The position numbers and the translations under genes are program-made. Shown piece by piece: positions 11,301-21,917 of a DNA stretch of 64,000 bases. This DNA comes from Amanita rubescens (taxonomy: Eukaryota > Basidiomycota > Agaricomycetes > Agaricales > Amanitaceae), in NCBI GenBank assembly GCA_015039365.1, contig WION01000034.1, positions 248,001 to 312,000 of the forward strand, written 5' to 3'. Each line of letters opens with the position of its first letter. The stretch's first letter is position 1. The notes under the pieces are model-generated. The model ran no database searches and was not told the origin of the DNA. It saw nothing but the letters and a program-made list of their open reading frames with translations.

Positions 11301-12962
11301 CATTTACCCAAATCAAAATTGAGTCATGTCACTCACTTCCTGTAGATTATGGGACAACCCTGCTGATCACAAAAAAAAGCATTACTCACAAACTGTTGTC
11401 ATGAGACAATATATCAGATCTATCTTAGTTCAATGTCACTTACCCACTGATATCAATATCATTAGATCCTGCCACCAAGAATATGGCAACAACTAACCTG
11501 TGCTTCATTGGCCATCTGAACAATGACTAATCTTGTTTTCATGTGAAGGTATCAGAGTGTTACTTACCTCCTGATGCACTTGTTGCAAAGATTTATCATT
11601 CCAGACCAAGGTCACCTACCTTCCTGTCCACCTATTTCTGTGCATTCTTTCTATGGTGATATGTAGTTTGACAAAATACATACCCAGAAATGTGGAAATT
11701 TTGAAAAAACCATGAGAAAGCCATGATCCCATGTCCAATCTTTACATCCCAGAGCATGTCTGAGCAATGTCAATGTTAGTGAGTGACATTTTGAATATGA
11801 CATTCACCAAAGTGCAGATTTAATACAAAGACCAAGATTATTCATCTGTGTTGAAACAAACAGCTGATGTATGCTTTCATTGTCTATTGCATCAGCAGTT
11901 TGCTGAGTTAATTCAGCACAATTCTTCTCAGGTAAATCCATGTCTATGAAATGACATTACTACCATGTTTCAGGAAGAAATCTTGTCATTCTCACCTTCC
12001 AACTGCACATATGCCTTGGGAGGATATTTGGCATCCAAAACTTTAGGAAGATAAACTTTCTGAAAAGTGATTTCAGCAATTTCCCTGGCTCTCTCCCACT
12101 TATCTTCATCCTTTGAATCAGTCAAGTTGACAAATTCACTTGCTATTTGACCATCAAACTTAGTGAATATAACCACCAAAGGAACTGTAAAGGACTAGTC
12201 AGTGCACTGTGGTGAATTTTGTGGAAATTTGGCCAATGGAAAGCAGATAACAACAAGATAAGGACTTACCACTGCCTGTCCCTTTATTGAAGAATTCAAG
12301 TTCTGTGGGCAGAATGGGATGAGGGCTGTCCATGGGTATACAGTACCTACAGGAAGTCAGGTCAGACAGTACTGTAAAGGGAAAATGCAAAATACCAAAT
12401 TGCATGCAACTGATTCTTCAGCTCAGTTTCTGCAGACCTCTTTTCAATGAACTTCCAAGCAAGCTCCAATTCATCAGTTGAACCAGATTCAAAACCCATA
12501 GAGTCATGGAAGATAAAGTCACTTCCAGGGTATGTAATTTGATGCTCAATATCATGCATGCCTCTCTGTTATCCTTGATTGTGAATGGATACATCTATAC
12601 ATCATTATCTGGCTCACCTCAATTGATGGCACCAAATGAATCACAGACTGTTCAAGCTGATTACCTGCAAGAAACTTGACAGTCAAAGGAAGCACAAAGT
12701 CCAACTGACATACCATCCTTGTCATATATGCTGGTCTTTGTCCCCTTTGCTACACCACAAACCTTCTCAAGGATGGTTGTCTTGCCTGCATTAGCCCTTC
12801 CAATGACAAGGATGCGAAAGTGTGGGCATAGATAGCGTTCCCTGAGTACTTGAACATGTGTCTCATGATCATCTGCATCTGATATGTGTCAATCAGGGAT
12901 TAACAATGCTGAGACATATAAATTAGCCTACTCAAAGAAGGTGCACTAGTTGTAGCTGCCAT
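4654..12962 (-). CDS. P-loop GTPase gene with about 115 exons, 98 of them a microexon array
   Basis: The start MAATTSAPSL at 12962 is followed after an intron by ADDHETHVQVLRERYLCPHF. The G domain shows G1 GRANAGKTT, switch/G3 HDSMGFESG and G4 IFTKFD, then KYPPKAYVQLEG. Later exons are DMDLPEKNCAELTQQ to CIKSAL, then HALG to KFPHFW (11759-11684). After that come a 12-nt exon (V D R K, 11631-11620), GAG (E, 11570-11568), an 18-nt exon MANEAQ (11515-11498) and 98 microexons (11446-5349). The tail is K, I, C, LELFSLFGGKQKNFSVK (5031-4981), a 10-nt exon (4919-4910) and a last exon 4862-4654 ending DGRYFI and TAG. Expected mRNA is about 1.5 kb from 8.3 kb of DNA. One caveat: the junction CTTTG/A (intron 11808-11760) makes TGA in this copy, while the right copy reads CAA. 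The family is a P-loop GTPase common in agaricomycetes; its role is unknown. Confidence 0.7.
5349..11446 (-). repeat. Microexon array B: 98 tandem units of intron plus one codon
   Basis: Spacing is 49-77 bp, so introns are 46-75 nt. Exon starts on the minus strand run from TGG at 11446-11444 to CAA at 5351-5349; 97 exons are 3 nt and one is 6 nt (TTCTAT, 10616-10611). Donors are mostly GTGAGT, with GTAAGT, GTCAGT, GTTAGT, GTGGGT, GTAGGT, GTATGT, GTGTGT and some GCAAGT. Acceptors are CAG, TAG or AAG. A CTCAT/CTTAT branch-like motif and a TCTTTTCCT tract recur inside units. Decoded composition: K 17, Q 16, E 14, L 8, N 8, F 7, V 6, D 4, G 4, W 3, R 3, Y 2, I 2, T/P/H 1 each, plus the FY exon. 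No stop codon occurs. Units near the G domain (above 10.55 kb) have diverged introns; distal ones are much more uniform. Confidence 0.85.
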
Positions 12963-14156
12963 GACTGATGTTCTGCTATAGCCTATGATCATTGTCTGAT
13001 GAGGGTATGATGGAAAGGAAATGCACACCAGAGATGATGGAAAAAAGCAATGATAGCCAGTGTGTGAATCAATTATCAAGTTGAAGTGTCCTGGACTTGA
13101 TAGGAGCAATGGATGATGTGTCTGGCTTCTGGATTAAGAAATCAGAGAACAGTGGTGAGTTAGATGATGTAGTTTACTAGATGTAGGTGAGGTTCAGAGT
13201 GTGTGTGCTCAAGATCGAAGAGATAACGGTGTGTCGGGTGACCGTGGGGCTGCGCGTGAGAACGAACTTCTCCATTCGGCAACTCGGGTACCCCACCCAC
13301 TCATCGTTTTTGTTACATTGGGAAAAAGACCTGGAACGCATTTCGGATCTTGAGCTGAGCACATACTACCGTGACCATGGTGCCGTCAGTCTCAACTTCT
13401 CAGCCATGCACTAGTCCACCATACGCATGCAAGACACGCTCAGGCCGCCGCCTGCTCGAACACAGTAGTACGCCCACTCTAGGCCCGGAGACGATCAACT
13501 CACCTCGGCCGGCTGTGGAATGATTCTGCCTCTCAATAATCCAACTCAATCTCTACCAGTCCAGAACTCCCTTGTTCATGTCTCCCGTCCCTGCCAGTCC
13601 CGTCATTATTGCCACCTCCGCGGACACCGTCTTCTTCCCATGTAAAAACCGCCGCTCCCTTCCTTTTTCCTCTCCTCGTCGTCATCTATCTGGGACAAGA
13701 TCAAACGACGCCAAGGCTGGTCCGAGATGGTCGACTTACCATATCATGTTCGCAGCTTCCATCCGACACTACATAGCCGCCAGCGCTCGCAACTCGGAAT
13801 TTTTCGTTCAACCCTATTCGTCCCCTTACTTCCCCCTCACACAACATGGCTCAGATTCACTGTCAAGGTACAGGTCTGCGGAACGCCGCTCTAGCTGAGG
13901 CGATGAACGCATATCTCGCCTTTCATTTGCAGATACTGCTACCCACATCTCCTCCGCTACCCACATCTCCTCTGCTACCGACCTCGCCTTTCCAGACCCT
14001 CGTCATACAGCCTTCACTTCCTGTGCCGCTCGCGCATTTCCATTCTGTATGCGTCGCCTCCTGTCCCCTATAGTATCAACCAACGTGATGATCGGACGGA
14101 TTCGGGCCAGCGGCTCGCCAAGCTTTCCGTCCCCGTCTTCTCAGCATAAGCTCATC
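12963..14156. other. Upstream region of the left GTPase gene, then CpG-rich degenerate sequence
   Basis: The first about 200 bp is AT-rich and probably holds the GTPase promoter. From about 13190 the base composition changes sharply to CpG-containing sequence. Open frames here are short and unrecognised. The part at about 13510-13720 (MSPVPASPV... then SSPRRHL) resembles 27510-27740 and is a decayed copy of the same segment. Confidence 0.45.
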
Positions 14157-14595
14157 ATGCCCGTCGTAGCTCCAGGATCAAAAATACTCGTATCAGGCGC
14201 GAACGACTTCATCGCACCCTCCTTGAACAAGGGTGCTCTGTTCATGGTACCGTTCGGTCAAGGGAAAAGAGTGCTTTTCTAGTAGATGTGTTCAAGTCGT
14301 ACGTGGGACAATTTTGAGCTTGTCGTTGAGGATACCACAAAAGTGAGTTTGGCGGATGATTTATGGCGCGATATCCTGACGTTATCATAGGAAGGAGCGT
14401 TTGATGATGCTGTAAAGGGTATAGATGCCATCCAACATGCGGCTTCTCCGTTCCATTACAACGTCGACGATCCAAAGGGTGCGCAAATCTCATCACTCCT
14501 TTTCTATAACTTATGCATATAATCAAGAACTAATCGAGCCTGACGTGAATGGAGCCGTTGGAATGCTCAAAAGCGCCATGAAGAACGCGTAGCTC
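14157..14595 (+). pseudogene. Degenerate DFR-like SDR relic
   Basis: It begins MPVVAPGSKILVSGAND, matching the N-terminus of the intact SDR genes (VAPGSKILVSGANGFIA). The glycine of GFIA is changed and the following helix is disrupted, with a stop at 14279. Later pieces still match (EGAFDDAVKGIDAIQ near 14395, then ELIEPDVNGAVGML near 14530, ending in a stop in place of the splice site). It cannot encode a full enzyme. Confidence 0.7.
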
Positions 14596-14599
14596 GCTT

Positions 14600-16929
14600 A
14601 CTACTCGGAACTCCTCAAACTTCCGTCTCGACTCTCATTCTCCCTTTCACCCCCGCTCTCATGTCTCCCATTTAAACCTGAACTTTCACTTAGCCCAGTT
14701 TCTCCTCATCTACACTCATACCAAGTTGCTAATGCATACATTCGCCTGGGCACAAAGTGGATTTCAACGCGAACGGGCGATCTTGGACACGTTCCCAAGT
14801 TTGTCTGCTCCGGGATGCGGCCGGGCGTCATTTCGGCTCAGCAGTTGTTTAGGCCGAAGGATTTGAGGGAGGAGATGGTGCATCCGTAGATTGGTTGATC
14901 ATGTTCCCAGGGCGCTGAAGGAGGTGCCTTGGATCAGCGCGACGTTGCCTGGAGAGGGAGATTAGGATTGCTGAGTTGACGATAGGATTCAAGTTGGGGC
15001 TTGTGAGCCATTCAATCTGTGATATGCAACCGAAGGACGGGATGAATTGTGATGATGATCCGTCGGAGGTTTATTGCACTTCGTTGGGAGTCTGGTGAGT
15101 TGTCGTTCCGCATTTCCGACCTAGGGCTAAGAAAAGTGGATTTTGTCCCAAAAGTTTGGCCGCAGCCCTACGCTCACCGGATGCCTCAGTCAATCTCAGC
15201 GTTTTTGGAAGCAACTCGCGCGACATACTCAAGCCTTTCACACCTAATATACCTTCAAAACCTTCGTCTCAACCATCTTCCGGACGTCCGACGGTTCGCT
15301 TTCAAACCTCATCTACTCTACCAGTCTCTCCCGTTCAAACCCATACTATCACCCAACCTGATTTCTACGCAATTCTCCTATCGAACAAAATTTGTTGGCG
15401 CATACATGTTATCCTCGGGCGAACACGGTAATCGGGTTGAAAAGGGGCAGAAGTTGAAGTTCAGGTTGAACGAGCATAGGAGCTCGGACCTCGCCCAAAG
15501 TATGTTGAACATCACAACGCTATCTCGGCGTGCTAAGTGCCGAACATTGTTCGCATTGACGCACTTTATAGGTATAAAGCGCGTCTCCACCTCTTTCACC
15601 TCTTTCATACATTCATTCGCTTACCCTTTGTTACATGTCTCTCTACGCTTTACGGACCTCTTGGTAAACATATAAATAGCATACTTCTCTACCCTCTCAC
15701 CTCAGTACGAATATCCGTAACTGAGGTGAGACGTTCCTTACAATTCTTACAAAACCCTTTCTAACATACATCACGTAGGTTACTCTTAGGTATGAACCCA
15801 ATACTAGTACGAATATCCGTAACTGAGGTTACTCTTAGCGTGTTACCGTTTAACAAAGTAACCTCATCAGATATGCGAATGGGTCGTTCCCAGATATGCT
15901 GCGCTTCTCTTCGCTCCAGGATACAAGGAGCTGCGGGAGCGCACTCGACCGGTGACATGTCGACGAAATGCGGTAAACAATAACGGGTTCAACCCTGGTT
16001 CGGGAGGAGCAGCTTCGGAGTACGTTTGTGAGGTTTGTCGTTAGGCAGGAATACGAGAAGGGATGATGAGGATCCCTTGGCGGTTTATCGTGTTTCGTTG
16101 GGGAGTTTGGGGCAAGGTGAGTGGGCGCTTGGGTACTTATGGTGATGGCTAAAAGATGCCGGTATCGATAGTTGCCGTTGCAAGATGCGCAGCTTTCGTA
16201 GTATTCGACCTTGTTTGTCAAAGTGCAGGTGTTAAAAATCATGTGCTCCTTGGTCAAGTACAGATTGTATCAGTTCTATTCTACTCGTAAAGTCAAATGA
16301 ACCCAATGCAGCTGATGACGATGTATTTGATAGATCTTGTTTTCATGTTAATCTTGTCGATCATCCATCATCTATCAGATGATGAATTGACAGATATCAC
16401 GGACATCATGACGATGTGTCAACAGATACGGCCCCGCCACTTGCGCATAGCATTCTAAAAAGGTCGGCACATGTAGAGCAGGAACTGAAGGGGTGACTGT
16501 TTAGTTCAGTCAGATAAAGTTGGCGGGCCAAACAACTCACCACGTCGAATTCATCTGTCAGCAGGTGACTCAGTAATGGGGAAAGCAAAATCACATCAAT
16601 GACGGGGCGAGGTGTGAACCACGCATTGAGGTGATAAGCTTGTGCAGGTGATCAAATTGTCCGTGGTGGGAGGAGCTGCCGTAGCCTGCACTAAATGGTC
16701 AGATATATGCGATTGTTTGTTCATCAGTTGCACCATGTGCCGGACTGCGCCGAGACTCGAGAGCCCTTTACCACGAAGTTTCATGTGACATGTGACATCA
16801 CTTCCTTTCTTCTTGACCACCATATAGCACATCATTCATTGCACAACACCCAGGTAGCCTCATTTTTGCTTATTCCAAGCATAACTCTCAATTCCATATA
16901 TGATTTTTTCATAGACTGTGGTCACCATC
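14600..16929. other. Gene-poor stretch
   Basis: Open frames are short to medium (the longest is 15049-15675 plus, 208 aa) and show no motif I recognise. A roughly 20-bp motif (acgaatatccgtaactgagg) occurs twice, near 15709 and 15811. No confident gene is called. The last about 200 bp becomes AT-rich ahead of the NLR-like gene. Confidence 0.4.
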
Positions 16930-19900
16930 ATGATGTCAGCAGACCCACCTCAGGTAGCAGTGAATACTGGTATCTTTTCTGGATTCCAGAATGTCATTGT
17001 TATGGATGGCCAATTCATAGAGGTATTGCATTTCAGCATTATTACACCAGGATTTTGTCAATAATGAAGACTCATACATAGATGAACTACTATCTTTCAG
17101 ACCCTTCTGACATTGATCTACCTCCTTTACCTGCTATTAAACATTCTAGTACTTTCTTTACAGGTCAAGATAAGTACTTGCAGAAGCTTAAGGACCATTT
17201 TACCTCCCAAGATCAAGGACAAAGGAATTTTTTCCTATTGCATGGTTTAGGTGGGATTGGAAAGACACAGATTTGCCTTAAATTCATTGAAGAAAATACT
17301 GATTTGTGAGTATCTTATAATATTAATATGGCAATTTAAGTAACTGTCATTATAATGAACCTCTTCAAGGTTCTCTGACATATTCTGGATCAATGCTTCT
17401 TCAGAGAAAAGTGTTGAATTCATGCTCACACAAATATCCTCAACCTACTGTACTTCACCAGATGGTAGACCCTCAGCCAGATCTGCTCTTCATTGGATCT
17501 CTCAAAGGCACAATTTTTTGATGGTGTATGATGGAGCAGATGAACATTACTCAGTAGTTGAGAATTTCCTTCCACCAGGAAATGGAGGAAATGTTATGAT
17601 AACAAGTAGGAATATTGGGTTGAAGAAGTTTGCATTGAGCAAGAACTCAATGGAGATTCATGGGATGGAAGATGAGGATGCTATTTCTTTGCTTCTGAAG
17701 TCAGCCATGCTTGATGACACAGATGATGATATCTATAATCTGGCACAGAAGTTTGTGTCACAATTGGATGGAATACCCCTTGCCATTGACCAAGCAGGAG
17801 CATATATGCATTCCTGTGGTTGCAGCATTAATGACTATTTGGCATTGTACACAAGATACAAGCACAAATTAATGAGGGACACTCCTGGATTTGAGGGTGC
17901 CTCAGATTATGGAACATCTACATATGGGACATGGGACATTTCCATAAAAAAGATGGAGGATATGGCTGCAAAAAATAGTTCACAGGAATCTGTTGGAGCA
18001 CAAAGTGCCATCAAGCTCTTGAGGATTTTTGCTTTCCTGGATCATGCTAATATACCACAAGAATTATTCAAAAATGCTGCTGAGAATTACAAGGAAAGAA
18101 ATATTGAGGATCATGTGTATGTTTCATCATCATTGAGTTTACTGGATGATGAAACTGTGTTCTTGGGGGAAGACGGGGATTGGGACAAATTACATTTTCT
18201 GCATGGCATCCAGGTTTTACTCTCCTTCTCTTTAATCAGGAGTCATAATCAGTTGTATTCTATGCACCTACTAGTAAATACCTGGAGTAGGAACTGCATA
18301 CCAAAAACACAAGTAACTGATCAATATTACAGAGCAAGAGCACTTTTATCCTGTTCAATAGCCCTTGACTGGAATACTGATAATTATGAATTCTGTCAAT
18401 CACTCACACCACACATCAGGTCAAACTTTTTGCATGGATTGGAATTAAAGTTGAATGACAAGTACTATGATGATGAATATGCAAGATTTGCACTTGCATT
18501 TGATCGTGCTGGGAGCTGGGATGAACAAGAAAAATTGTTACATGTTGCAGTGCATCAAAGAAAAATGAAACTTGGATTGGACCACCCAGACACTCTTATT
18601 AGCATGGGAAATTTGGCAACAGCATACAGGAATCAGGGAAGGTGGGATGAGGCAGAGAAGCTTCAGATTGATGTAATGAATGCATTCAAAGTAAACTTTG
18701 GATCAGACCACCCAGGTACTCTCACCAGCATGTCCAATCTGACATCAACATACATAAATCAGGGAAGGTGGGATGAGGCAGAGAAGCATCAAATAGGTGT
18801 GATTGATGCATTCAAAACAAAGCTTGGATCAGATCACACGGACACATTCACCAGCATGGCCAATTTGGCATCAATATATAGGAATCAAGGGAAGTGGGAT
18901 GAGGCAGAGAAGCTTCAGATGGATGTAATAGATGGATTCAAAATAAACCTTGGATCAGACCACCCATCCACTCTCATCAGCATTGCCAATCTGGCATCAA
19001 CATACAGGAATCAGGGAAAGTGGGACAAGGCAGAGAAGCTTGAGATGGATGTGATGAATGCATTCAACACAAAGCTTGGATCAAACCACCCTTCCACACT
19101 CACAAGCATGGCCAATTTGGCATCAACATATAGGAGTCAGGGAAGGTGGGATGAGGCAGAGAAGCTTGAGATGGATGTGATGAATGCATTCAAAACAAAG
19201 TTTGGATCTGACCACCCAAACACTCTCAGTAGCATGGACAATTTGGCATCAACATACAGGAATAAGGGAAGGTGGGATGAGGCAGAGAAGCTTGAGGTGG
19301 ATGTGATGAATGCAAGAAAAACAAAGTTTCAATCAGTCCATCCTTCCATTCTCACCAGCATGTCCAATTTGGCATTAACATACAAGAACCAGGGAAAGTG
19401 GGATGAGGCAGAGAAGCTTCAGACAGATGTGATGGATGTGTTCAAAACAAAGTTTGGATCAGACCACCCTTCCACTCTCAGCAGCATGGTCAATTTGGCA
19501 TCAACATACAGGGATCAGGGTAGGTGGAATGAGGCAGAGAAGCTTCAGATAGAAGTGACAAATGCATTTAAAACAAAGCTTGGACCAGATCATCCATCCA
19601 CTCTTGGCAGCATGGCCAATTTGGCATCAACATACCAGAATCAGGGAAGGTGGGATGAAGCAGAGAAGCTTGAGATAGATGTGATGAACACATCCAAAAC
19701 AGAACTTGGATTAGACCACCCAGATACACTCACCAGCATAGCCAATTTGGCATCAACATATAGGAACCAGGGAAGGTGGGATGAGGCAGAAAAACTTCAG
19801 ATGGATGTGATGAATGCAAGAAAAATAAAGCTGGGCTCAGACCACCCTTCCAGTCTCAGCAGCATGGCTAATTTGGCATTAATATACTGGAATCAGGGAA

Positions 19901-21917
19901 TGTGGGATGAGGCAGAGAAGCTTCAGACAGATGTGATGGATGCAAGAAAAATAAAATTTGGATCAGACCACCAAGACACTCTTGCTGCCATGTCAAGTCT
20001 GGCATCAACATACAGGGGTCAGGGAAGGTGGGATGAGGCAGAAAAGCTTGAGATAGATGTGATGAGTGCATTCAAAACAAAGCTTGGATCAGACCACCCT
20101 TCCACTCTCAGCAGCATGGTCAATTTGGCATCAACATACTGGAATCAGGGAAGGTTGGATGAAGCAGAGAAGCTTCAGATAGATGCATTGAATGAGTTCA
20201 TAACAAAGTTTGGGTCAGACCACCCAGACACTCTCACCACCATGTCCAATCTGGCATCAACATACTGGAATCAGGGAAGCTGTGATAAGGCAGAGAAGCT
20301 TGAGGTGGATGTGATGAATGCAAGAAAAGTAAAGCTTGGATCAGACCATCCAGATACTCTTGTCAGCATGTCCAACTTGGCATTAACATACTTCAACCAG
20401 GAAAGGTGGGATGAAGCACAAAAGCTGCAGATAGAGGTGATGAATGCAAAAACAACAAAGCTTGGATCAGACCACCTAGACACTCTTACCACCATGTCCA
20501 ATCTGGCATCAACATACAAGAATCAGGGAAGGTGGGATGAGGCAGAAAAGCTTGAGATAGATGTGATGAATGAATTCAAAACAAAGTTTGGATCAGACCA
20601 CCCAGACACAGTCAGTAGTATGGCCACTTTGGCATCAACATATAGGAATCAGGAAAAGTGGGATGAGGCAGAGAAGCTTGAGACAGATGTGATGAATGTA
20701 TTCAAAACAGAGTTTGGATCAGACCACCCAGACACTCTCACCACTATGGCCAATCTGGCATCAACTTACTGGAATCAGGGAAGGTTGAGTGAGGCAGAGA
20801 TGCTTGAGACAAATGTGATGAATACAAGAAAAACAAAGCTTGGATCAGACCACCCAGACACTCTTCTCAGCATGTCTGATTTGGCATTAACTTACTTCAA
20901 CCAGGAAAGGTGGGATGAAGCACAGAAGCTGCAGCTAGAGGTGATGAATGTGAGAAAAACAAAGCTTGGATCAAACCATTCAGACACTCTTAGCAGCATG
21001 ACCAATTTGGCATCAACATACAAGATTCAGGGAAGGTGGGATGAGGCAGAGAAGCTTGAGATAGATGTGATGGATGGACTTAAAACAAAGTTTGGATCAG
21101 ACCACCCATACACTCTCACCACCATGGCCAATCTGGCATCAACATACAGGAACCAGGGAAGGTTGGATGAGGCAGAGAAGCTTCAGATGGATGTGATGAA
21201 TGCATTCAAAACAGAGTTTGGATCAGACCACCCAGACACTCTCACTGGCATGTCTAATTTGGCATCAACCTACAGGGATCAGGGAAGATGGGATGAGGCA
21301 GAGAAGCTTGAGACAGATGTGATGAATGCATTCAAAGCAAAGCTTGGACCAGACCACCCATCTACTCTTGCTAGTATGTCCAATTTGGCATTAATATATG
21401 TGAAGCAAGAAAGGTGGGATGAAGCACAGAAGCTGCCAATGGAGATGTTGAATGAAGAAGGGTTGAATGATGCAGAGGAACTGGAGTTGGATGTGATAAA
21501 TGCCAAAACAGTGAAGCCTGAATCAGGCCATCTGGATGCAACTGTCACCAGTATCACCAACCAAGCCCCTTCCAATCAAGTTCTTCTGACAGTTCAGCAA
21601 GATCATAACCAACATGAGAACATGGTAAACTAAGCAAGCTGACCTTCACTTATATCTAATAACTTCTTTTGCTTAGTCAAAGCCCCTTGACCAACTATCT
21701 GAGATCCAACAACCTGAAGAACAAGAGCCCAAAGTAGGTCGCATGCACATTCATTTTAATTGTCATACTAGATTTGTATTCTGTATAGATCCCCAGTACC
21801 TTTGACCATTTCAAAGAGGTTGCCCGTCAGGTACATGGGCAGGGTCAAGATTTGGTGCCCATGGTATTCTATCATAGCACACCAACTGCCAAGTTACTGA
21901 CCAGTTCTTTGATGTAG
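16930..21917 (+). CDS. STAND NTPase (NLR-like) with NB-ARC-type domain and 23 TPRs
   Basis: Exon 1 (16930-17022) starts MMSADPPQVAVNTGIF and ends in MDGQFIE. Exon 2 (17082-17305) carries the linker DIDLPPLPAI and Walker A GLGGIGKTQ. Exon 3 (from 17370) opens FSDIFWINASSEKS, with Walker B-like FLMVYDGAD, then a winged-helix-like region. From about 18570, 23 TPRs of 42 aa follow the pattern DHPDTLxSMxNLASTY, N, QGRWDEAEKL. Many are nearly identical, which suggests concerted evolution. The long frame stops at 21633. A spliced alternative (introns 21625-21676 and 21734-21788, both in phase) adds SKPLDQLSEIQQPEEQEPK and IPSTFDHFKEVARQVHG, ending at 21917. Fungal proteins of this architecture are thought to act in non-self recognition or cell death; that role is inferred. 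Confidence 0.85.
18571..21470 (+). repeat. 126-bp tandem coding repeat (TPR array)
   Basis: There are 23 in-frame 42-codon repeats inside the NLR-like gene, all in the same phase. Neighbouring units often differ at only a few positions. Varying positions include the residues after the helix A tryptophan/arginine and the AFKTK/ARKTK segment. Confidence 0.9.

Noticed and set aside
1690..11450. Ordinary centromeric or subtelomeric satellite
   Set aside because: Invariant donor and acceptor bases, a fixed 3-nt variable core, no stop codons, phase agreement with flanking exons and codon order shared with the right copy are not expected of plain satellite DNA.
1690..11450. CRISPR-like array
   Set aside because: The variable part is only 3 nt, the repeats are degenerate and the sequence is eukaryotic with spliceosomal signals.
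15049..15675. 208-aa plus-strand frame
   Set aside because: No recognisable motif, overlapping frames look equally plausible, and the surrounding region is degenerate.
19868..21575. Minus-strand frames of 67-98 aa inside the NLR-like gene
   Set aside because: They are the antisense shadow of the TPR repeats.
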